Source: Actinomycetota bacterium
GTDB lineage: Bacteria > Actinomycetota > Humimicrobiia > Humimicrobiales > Humimicrobiaceae
NCBI GenBank assembly: GCA_015711775.1
Contig: JACVJB010000076.1
Location: 1 to 5,833, forward strand
Reading direction: 5' to 3'
DNA length: 5,833 nt
Of the stretch, positions 1-3,621 are shown piece by piece (the first letter of the stretch is position 1; each line of letters starts with the position of its first letter). The notes under the pieces were generated by a model. That model ran no database searches. It was not told the DNA's origin and worked only from the letters and a program-made list of their open reading frames with translations. A program made the translations under genes and the position numbers.

Positions 1-18
1 CCACTGAACTACATACCC
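1..18 (-). tRNA. tRNA, 5' end only (cut by window edge), isotype unknown
   Basis: Read on the minus strand, the first 18 bases give GGGTATG-TA-GTTC-AGTGG. This fits tRNA positions 1-19: a 7-nt acceptor strand, U8-A9, D-stem GUUC, then A14, G15 and the conserved G18-G19. The mature 5' end would be at 18 and the rest lies to the left of the window. The anticodon is not visible, so the isotype cannot be given; the short D-loop is common in glycine tRNAs, but that is weak evidence. A promoter-like site lies upstream at 54-82, as expected for a leftward gene. Confidence 0.6.
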
Positions 19-53
19 ACATTAAAAGGTTTTATTTAGAATAAAGAGATAAA

Positions 54-82
54 ATTATATGTTTTAATATTAAAAACATCAA
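54..82 (-). promoter_or_regulatory. Sigma-70-type promoter for the leftward tRNA
   Basis: On the minus strand TTGATG (82-77) and a perfect TATAAT (59-54) are separated by 17 bp, the optimal spacing. The -10 box ends 35 nt before the predicted tRNA 5' end, leaving a leader of roughly 28 nt. The region is very AT-rich, so chance -10 matches are expected. The -35 match (4 of 6), the spacing and the position ahead of a tRNA make this the best promoter in the window. Confidence 0.5.
59..79. repeat. Imperfect palindrome inside the tRNA promoter spacer
   Basis: ATGTTTT (59-65) is mirrored by AAAACAT (73-79) around the self-complementary centre AATATT (66-71), with one unpaired A at 72. The element fills the space between the -35 and -10 boxes of the leftward promoter. 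This is a typical operator position, but AT-rich DNA produces such symmetry easily. Confidence 0.35.
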
Positions 83-95
83 TATTTTTAAGACT

Positions 96-131
96 TTGAC
101 AAGTATCTGCCGGCGGGTCTGCCTGGATAAG
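96..131 (+). repeat. Intergenic TTGACA...GCCGGC motif, copy 1
   Basis: TTGACA (96-101) is followed at 109-114 by GCCGGC and, after an extra GC-rich stretch, by ATAAG (127-131) and CCTG. A related arrangement occurs downstream of gyrA at 3585-3611. The 19-20 nt core of the two copies differs by one gap and about two substitutions. Its role is unknown: it could be a protein-binding site, a dispersed repeat or a chance match. Confidence 0.35.
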
Positions 132-290
132 CCTGAAAGAAATTAAGGTTATGGTTCTCTTTCTTCACGACTTTTTTATGATAAGCGAAATCCGAGCAAT
201 GAATATAAAGAATTTATTAAAATACTAATTTAAAATATTATCCAGGTATTATAAAATATTAAAAAATGATTTAACTGCCAGATTTTATAA

Positions 291-296
291 AGGTGG
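291..296 (+). promoter_or_regulatory. Ribosome binding site fixing the TTG start of the ABC ATPase
   Basis: AGGTGG lies 7 nt before a TTG codon at 304. No in-frame ATG occurs between this site and residue 35 of the protein, which is already inside the Walker A region. TTG is therefore the only reasonable start. Confidence 0.7.
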
Positions 297-303
297 ATTA
301 AAT

Positions 304-1242
304 TTGGAAGCTGTAAAAATTGAAAATCTTGCAAAGCGGTATGGGAAAAATGAAGTTTTAAAAGACATAAATCTTTCTGTGCCCGATGGCCAGTTTTACT
401 GCCTTATGGGACCAAACGGCTCCGGCAAAACCACCCTGACTTCAATACTTGCATCTATAAAAAATAAAACTTCAGGAAGCATAAGCATATACGGAAAACC
501 GCCTGAGCATGCCAGAAACCTTATCGGATACATGCCCCAGGAAAACTTTTCTTCCGCTGCTCTTACAGGCAGGGAAAACCTTTTATACTTTGCGGGCCTT
601 ATGGGATACAGCAGCCGTGACGCAGCAAAAATATCAGCAGAACTTCTCAAGCAGGTAGGCCTTTTGGGTGACGCTGATAAAATGGTCTCAAAATACTCCG
701 GAGGAATGAGGAAAAGACTTGAACTTGCAACTGTATTGTTTGAAGGCATTAAGCTGCTTATCCTTGATGAGCCCACAACCGGCCTTGACCCTGCCGCAAG
801 AAGGAATTTTTTTGAACTTGTAAGCGAATTCCGCAAAAAAAATATCACAGTATTCTTAATTACGCATATCGGGGCAGATGCCGAGCTTGCAGACATGATC
901 GGGCTTATAGATAATGGCAAAATAATTGCGCAGGACAGTCCGGATAACCTTAAAAGAAATAATCTGCAAAAAAACACTCTTACTGTTGAAACTAAAACCA
1001 GGAATGAAAGAATAAAGAAGATACTTGCAGCTTTCAACCGTGGCAGTGAAGTAGTAGAGGCAGAAAATGGTTATAAAATATCATCTGATGATATTGCTGA
1101 GGATATACCGCTGATAATCAGGGAGCTTGACAGGCAGGGTTTTGAAGTAATAAGGCTTGAAAGCACCAGTGCAACACTGGAAGATGTTTTTTTTAAATTA
1201 ACCGGGCATTCTGTAAAAAAAACCACCGGAGGAAATTTTTGA
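304..1242 (+). CDS. ABC transporter ATP-binding protein (ABC-2 exporter type, DrrA/CcmA-like)
   Basis: This 312-residue cytoplasmic ATPase would power the membrane partner encoded directly downstream. All nucleotide-binding motifs are intact: Walker A GPNGSGKTT (36-44), Q-loop Gln79 in MPQE, signature YSGGMRKR (131-138), Walker B LLILD (151-155) with catalytic Glu156, D-loop GLD (160-162) and switch His188. After about residue 215 there is a C-terminal extension ending in TLEDVFFKLTG, typical of DrrA/CcmA-like ATPases of ABC-2 exporters. The TTG start is set by AGGTGG 7 nt upstream. The stop overlaps the permease start by 4 nt, indicating translational coupling. Substrates of this subfamily include drugs, lipids and polysaccharides; nothing here identifies which. 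I expect an exporter, since there is no solute-binding protein gene. Confidence 0.93.
   Translation: MEAVKIENLAKRYGKNEVLKDINLSVPDGQFYCLMGPNGSGKTTLTSILASIKNKTSGSISIYGKPPEHARNLIGYMPQENFSSAALTGRENLLYFAGLMGYSSRDAAKISAELLKQVGLLGDADKMVSKYSGGMRKRLELATVLFEGIKLLILDEPTTGLDPAARRNFFELVSEFRKKNITVFLITHIGADAELADMIGLIDNGKIIAQDSPDNLKRNNLQKNTLTVETKTRNERIKKILAAFNRGSEVVEAENGYKISSDDIAEDIPLIIRELDRQGFEVIRLESTSATLEDVFFKLTGHSVKKTTGGNF
1228..1232 (+). promoter_or_regulatory. Ribosome binding site for the permease, inside the ATPase gene
   Basis: GGAGG lies 6 nt before the TTG start at 1239, within the last codons of the ATPase gene. It decides the permease start and, together with the TTGA start/stop overlap, supports coupled translation of the pair. 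Confidence 0.7.
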
Positions 1243-2012
1243 GACAAGTAAATTCAGTTTTTATAAAAACAATTAAAGAACTCTACAGGAATAAAACCAC
1301 TGTTTTCTGGACTGTTGTATGGCCGGTGATATTTCTTTTTTTGGGCATATTTTTGTTTTACAGGGCTGATCCTCTTTCTGAAACACCTGCGTTCAGGGCA
1401 GGCATCACAATCTCAATGGTTGTCTTTTCGCTGATGCTTTCGGGTTTTTCAACAATGCCGGGAATTATTGCAACTGACCGCTCAAACGGCCTGTTTTTAA
1501 AGCTGCGCTCAATGCCAATTAAACAGTGGCGGGATTTACTTGGCCGAATTTTCGGCCTGCTTTTTTATGTTCTTGTCTCTGCAGTGATTATATGTGCCAT
1601 AGGCATAGTTTTAGGAGCAAGATTTAACCTAAACCTTGAAAGTATTTCCGTATCACTGGGTTTTCTTGTTCTTGCCACTCTTGCCGCATCCGGTGCAGGC
1701 ATTATAATAGGGACATTTATAAAAAATATAAATGGTGCCGTAATTACCGGTGTCGGCATAGCTGTTGTATCAATGTCTCTTGCAGGGGTTACTTTTCCTT
1801 ACGCTTTCCTTCCAAACGTCCTGCAGGCATTTTCAAGGTTTTACCCCTTTTCATCATCAAATGCAATAATCTCATATATGTTAAGCACACAGGAATTTAC
1901 AGGATATAATCCCATAAACGTGTTGCAGATAAGCTTCACAGTAACATCCTCAATGCTGATATTTGTTTTAAGTATAATACTTTATACAAGATTTTGCTGT
2001 AAAGCTGACTGA
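1239..2012 (+). CDS. ABC-2 type transporter permease
   Basis: This 257-residue integral membrane protein is the expected partner of the preceding ATPase. About six membrane segments can be read: residues 23-41, 54-77, 100-126, 135-160, 166-191 and 225-249. That is the normal topology of a single-domain ABC-2 permease, which works as a dimer with two ATPase subunits. A short basic amphipathic N-terminus (KTIKELYRNK) precedes the first helix, and the cytoplasmic loop after helix 2 carries LRSMPIKQW, as is common in this family. The start is TTG at 1239 with GGAGG 6 nt upstream, overlapping the ATPase stop as TTGA. No accessory gene follows, and the stop is only 14 bp from the 3' end of the convergent tRNA-Ala. 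The transported substrate cannot be deduced. Confidence 0.9.
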   Translation: MRQVNSVFIKTIKELYRNKTTVFWTVVWPVIFLFLGIFLFYRADPLSETPAFRAGITISMVVFSLMLSGFSTMPGIIATDRSNGLFLKLRSMPIKQWRDLLGRIFGLLFYVLVSAVIICAIGIVLGARFNLNLESISVSLGFLVLATLAASGAGIIIGTFIKNINGAVITGVGIAVVSMSLAGVTFPYAFLPNVLQAFSRFYPFSSSNAIISYMLSTQEFTGYNPINVLQISFTVTSSMLIFVLSIILYTRFCCKAD

Positions 2013-2026
2013 GGTGTAAGTTATAG

Positions 2027-2102
2027 TGGTGGAGATGAGCGGGATCGAACCGCTGACCTCCTGCTTGCAAGGCAGGCGCTCTCCCAGCTGAGCTACACCC
2101 CC
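2027..2102 (-). tRNA. tRNA-Ala(UGC)
   Basis: A 76-nt cloverleaf on the minus strand: acceptor GGGGGTG paired with CATCTCC, D-arm GCTC/GAGC, anticodon stem CCTGC/GCAGG with loop CTTGCAA (anticodon TGC at 2069-2067), T-arm AGCGG-TTCGATC-CCGCT, discriminator A73 and an encoded CCA end (2029-2027). The acceptor stem has the G3:U70 pair that alanyl-tRNA synthetase recognises, which confirms the isotype independently of the anticodon. It lies 71 nt downstream of tRNA-Ile. Confidence 0.97.
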
Positions 2103-2120
2103 ACAAAAGTAACGAAGGCA

Positions 2121-2126
2121 ATTATA
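2121..2126 (-). promoter_or_regulatory. Possible -10 box for tRNA-Ala
   Basis: A perfect TATAAT on the minus strand ends 18 nt before the mature tRNA-Ala 5' end, a plausible distance for a tRNA promoter. Upstream at 17 bp is only TTATTG (2149-2144), a poor -35. The tRNA may instead be co-transcribed with tRNA-Ile. The spacer is extremely AT-rich, so a chance match is possible. Confidence 0.35.
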
Positions 2127-2173
2127 CAATAAAATTAAAAAAACAATAATAAAAATTTAAAACAGATAATTTA

Positions 2174-2250
2174 TGGTGGGCATATGTGGATTCGAACCAC
2201 AGACCTCGTCCTTATCAGGGACGCGCTCTAACCAACTGAGCTATATGCCC
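2174..2250 (-). tRNA. tRNA-Ile(GAU)
   Basis: A 77-nt cloverleaf on the minus strand: a fully paired acceptor stem GGGCATA/TATGCCC, D-arm GCTC/GAGC, anticodon stem CGTCC/GGACG with loop CTGATAA (anticodon GAT at 2216-2214), T-arm TGTGG-TTCGAAT-CCACA, discriminator A and an encoded CCA (2176-2174). The Ile-Ala order matches both rRNA spacers and the actinobacterial gyrA locus. No 16S or 23S sequence is present here, so the gyrA-locus reading is preferred. Confidence 0.97.
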
Positions 2251-2276
2251 TCTTTAAGATAAAACCTGAGTGAAAG

Positions 2277-2285
2277 ATTTTACCA
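2277..2285 (-). promoter_or_regulatory. Possible extended -10 promoter for tRNA-Ile
   Basis: TGGTAAAAT on the minus strand (2285-2277) fits the extended -10 form TGnTANAAT, with 26 nt to the mature tRNA-Ile 5' end. No good -35 box is seen, which extended -10 promoters can tolerate. Positional support only. Confidence 0.3.
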
Positions 2286-2298
2286 GAAACTTTTCATT

Positions 2299-2332
2299 AA
2301 AAAAACCCCATAATCCAGTATTTCAGAGGGCT
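2299..2332 (-). terminator. Weak candidate terminator after the DUF3566-like gene
   Basis: On the minus strand AGCCC (2332-2328) can pair with GGGTT (2308-2304) across a long loop, and the stem runs into seven consecutive T (2305-2299). Only three G-C pairs plus a G-T and an A-T are possible, so the hairpin is weak. The T-run directly after GGGG and the place between a stop codon and a tRNA promoter are the reasons for listing it. Confidence 0.2.
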
Positions 2333-2479
2333 AAAGCATTTTATCATAAAGCCTGCAAATATTGTATAAATAACTGCAGCTTACTGAGCTTACATACTGT
2401 TATAGCATGCTTATATTATCGCCTGATATAAATAAGCGAATTCTGTTTAAAATATAATTAGTAATACTTTCCTGTATGC

Positions 2480-2962
2480 TTACTTTTCCTTATTCAAATC
2501 GTAATTCTGATAAACTTTTTCATTCTTTTCCTGAGCCGTACCTGAAGTATGCACATTTATAGTTGTATTTTCCCTGATTATTTTGTCTGGCGCAAACCTC
2601 AGCTCAATTCCTCCTATGATGCGAAGAATTACATTTAATATCCATGTCTCAAGCGCAGCAAGAGCTGCAGCAAAAATGGATGCCACCAGTCCGATAATTA
2701 TAAAAATAATTATTCCTATAATACCGCCGCTAATATTTAAGCCGACTGTTCCAAGCATCTGGTTTATATCCATTCCAGGCATAACGCTGTTTAAAACATC
2801 CTCGAAAGTCATGCCGGAGCTTGCAAGCACTGCCCATCCTATAAGGCCGATTACTGCAAAAATTATAACAAACAGTATAAAGAAAATCAGATAAGCAACC
2901 AGGACATACTTAAAAATTGAAAACTCACTTATGCTTTTTAAAAGCCTTCTCTCAACTTGCAT
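2480..2962 (-). CDS. DUF3566-like membrane protein of the gyrA-tRNA-Ile locus
   Basis: A 160-residue protein with two long hydrophobic segments (about 19-46 and 78-104). It starts with a basic stretch and the motif SISEFSIFKY (10-19), corresponding to the 'id-wSvfK' entry motif of DUF3566. After the second helix comes WILNVILRIIGGIELRF (107-123), matching the conserved 'yNl-l-GGievt' ending of that family. The tail (about 124-160) is hydrophilic and poorly conserved-looking. DUF3566 proteins in Actinobacteria (for example Rv0007) sit between gyrA and tRNA-Ile, exactly as here. Their function is not established, and mycobacterial members have a longer N-terminal extension absent in this one. 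The ATG is preceded by AAGGGTG with 7 nt spacing. It lies 57 nt after the DUF4870-like gene and is probably co-transcribed with it. Assignment is by recalled motif and position, not by a search. Confidence 0.75.
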   Translation of the reverse strand: MQVERRLLKSISEFSIFKYVLVAYLIFFILFVIIFAVIGLIGWAVLASSGMTFEDVLNSVMPGMDINQMLGTVGLNISGGIIGIIIFIIIGLVASIFAAALAALETWILNVILRIIGGIELRFAPDKIIRENTTINVHTSGTAQEKNEKVYQNYDLNKEK

Positions 2963-3019
2963 ATTATCACACCCTTTATTACTTACTTAATAAAAATAAT
3001 AAATACAGGGTTATGGTAT

Positions 3020-3412
3020 TTACATTTTGAAATACTTATCAGCAAGTTTGCTTATTCCGGGAATCCTAAATGTTTTGCCGCTGAAACCCATAACTATGCA
3101 GATAATTGCAAAAATCCATGCCACTCCTGCAATTAAATACCCGAGCCATGAGAAGAAAAACCATCCTATGTAAGGAATAAGGCCAAGAATTACTGAAACT
3201 ACAACTATTGCTGCCACTTCAATTATTCCCAGTATTAATGCCTGCAGCGCGTTCCATTTTACGAACCTGTTCTCTTTCTCCATCAGCCAGATAATCAGCC
3301 CGCCCAGCCAGCTGAATAGATAAGCCAGCAGATTTGCCACTTTGGGATCCAGGTTTGTTGAACTTTTCTTGTTTACATCCTCATCAAAGTTCATTTTTGC
3401 ATCTTCCGCCAT
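3020..3412 (-). CDS. DUF4870/Tic20-like small membrane protein
   Basis: A 130-residue protein with a charged N-terminus (about 1-22) and three hydrophobic segments at about 25-44, 56-79 and 84-110. The order of features fits the DUF4870 (Tic20-like) family: a first helix NLLAYLFSWLGGLIIWLMEK, then NRFVKWNALQAL (48-59) where the family usually has a 'fvrfHAlQs' motif, and a short basic C-terminus GKTFRIPGISKLADKY (112-127) after the last helix. The usual His is Asn54 here. The function of the family is unknown; Tic20 itself belongs to the chloroplast import machinery, but that role should not be transferred. A strong GGAGGT stands 5 nt before the ATG. The gene lies between gyrA and the DUF3566-like gene, a place that is empty in the mycobacterial version of the locus. 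Confidence 0.75.
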   Translation of the reverse strand: MAEDAKMNFDEDVNKKSSTNLDPKVANLLAYLFSWLGGLIIWLMEKENRFVKWNALQALILGIIEVAAIVVVSVILGLIPYIGWFFFSWLGYLIAGVAWIFAIICIVMGFSGKTFRIPGISKLADKYFKM

Positions 3413-3458
3413 TTGTTACCTCCATTTATTTTAATATTTATGACAGAGCATTTAGTAG

Positions 3459-3474
3459 ATTATAACTTATTATA
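3459..3474 (-). promoter_or_regulatory. Tandem TATAAT boxes ahead of the DUF4870-like gene
   Basis: Two perfect TATAAT hexamers (3474-3469 and 3464-3459, minus strand) are 4 nt apart. The nearer one ends 46 nt before the ATG at 3412, giving an untranslated leader of about 38 nt. Neither has a recognisable -35 box at 16-18 bp. Together with the terminator-like hairpin just upstream, they suggest that the two small membrane-protein genes have their own promoter. Confidence 0.35.
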
Positions 3475-3506
3475 GAAAAATTGGCATGAAATATCTTAAT
3501 AATTTT

Positions 3507-3546
3507 AAAAAATAAGCTTTTAAAATTCAATTACCGGATAAAAGCT
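3507..3546 (-). terminator. Candidate intrinsic terminator of gyrA
   Basis: On the minus strand AGCTTTTA (3546-3539) pairs perfectly with TAAAAGCT (3522-3515) across a 16-nt loop, followed by TATTTTTT (3514-3507). The site is 76 nt after the gyrA stop and before the next gene's -10 boxes, the right place for a terminator. The 8-bp stem has only two G-C pairs and a long loop, so termination may be partial. Confidence 0.4.
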
Positions 3547-3584
3547 GCACAGTTTTAACTGCACTGTTATTATTCATGCAGGTG

Positions 3585-3611
3585 TTGACAGGTTATTTGC
3601 CGGCATATAAG
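3585..3611 (+). repeat. Intergenic TTGACA...GCCGGC motif, copy 2
   Basis: TTGACA (3585-3590) is followed by GGTTATT, the palindrome TGCCGGCA (3598-3605) and TATAAG (3606-3611), ending 10 nt from the gyrA stop codon. It resembles the sequence at 96-131. Read as a promoter it would face into the gyrA 3' end with a short 15-bp spacer, so I do not call it one. Confidence 0.35.
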
Positions 3612-3621
3612 AGCCTGCGCC

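Larger units (their letters stand above)
83..303. other. Non-coding region upstream of the ABC operon
   Basis: No convincing gene is present. The stretch is AT-rich except for a GC-rich patch at about 106-135, in which TCTGCC occurs twice 12 nt apart (106-111 and 118-123). A TTGACA hexamer at 96-101 has no -10 box at 16-19 bp. GAAAGA (135-140) can pair with TCTTTC (158-163) ahead of a T-run at 172-177, but an 8-nt gap makes it a poor terminator. TATTAT/TATAAA sequences at 247-255 are possible -10 boxes for the ABC operon, but without a recognisable -35. The operon promoter is probably here, not clearly located. Confidence 0.5.
2251..2479. other. Intergenic region between tRNA-Ile and the DUF3566-like gene
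   Basis: This 229-nt AT-rich stretch shows no coding potential that I would defend. Besides the weak terminator and the -10 candidate listed separately, it holds the palindrome AGCATGCT around 2405-2412. It also holds a loose inverted repeat in which TGCA-AGC type arms near 2349-2357 and 2375-2382 flank an AT-rich loop without a following T-run. Confidence 0.4.

Noticed and set aside
96..101. Perfect TTGACA as the -35 box of the ABC operon promoter
   Set aside because: No -10-like hexamer lies at 15-20 bp; the downstream bases are GC-rich. ATAAG is too far away.
151..228. A 25-codon open frame starting ATG GTT CTC in the region upstream of the ABC operon
   Set aside because: The AAGG before it is only 2 nt from the ATG, the product has no recognisable features and the region is AT-rich; nothing supports a leader peptide.
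396..1037. A 213-codon minus-strand open frame opposite the ABC ATPase
   Set aside because: It is the complement of an intact ABC ATPase with all motifs, and has a Ser/Leu-rich translation and no ribosome binding site that I can defend.
1936..2121. A 61-codon minus-strand open frame reading WGCSSAGRAPALQAGGQRFDPA
   Set aside because: This is the well-known spurious translation of a tRNA gene; the frame covers tRNA-Ala and the antisense permease end.
2027..2250. Ile-Ala tRNA pair as an rRNA operon spacer
   Set aside because: Neither 16S nor 23S sequence flanks the pair within the window; protein genes lie on both sides.
2583..2894. A 103-codon + strand open frame opposite the DUF3566-like gene
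   Set aside because: It lies entirely antisense to a gene with a good ribosome binding site, family motifs and conserved context; its translation is low-complexity.
3541..3570. A second hairpin after gyrA using TGCAGT/ACTGTG-type arms
   Set aside because: The stem needs two G-T pairs, is only about 6 bp and is not followed by a T-run; the neighbouring 8-bp hairpin with TATTTTTT is the better terminator.
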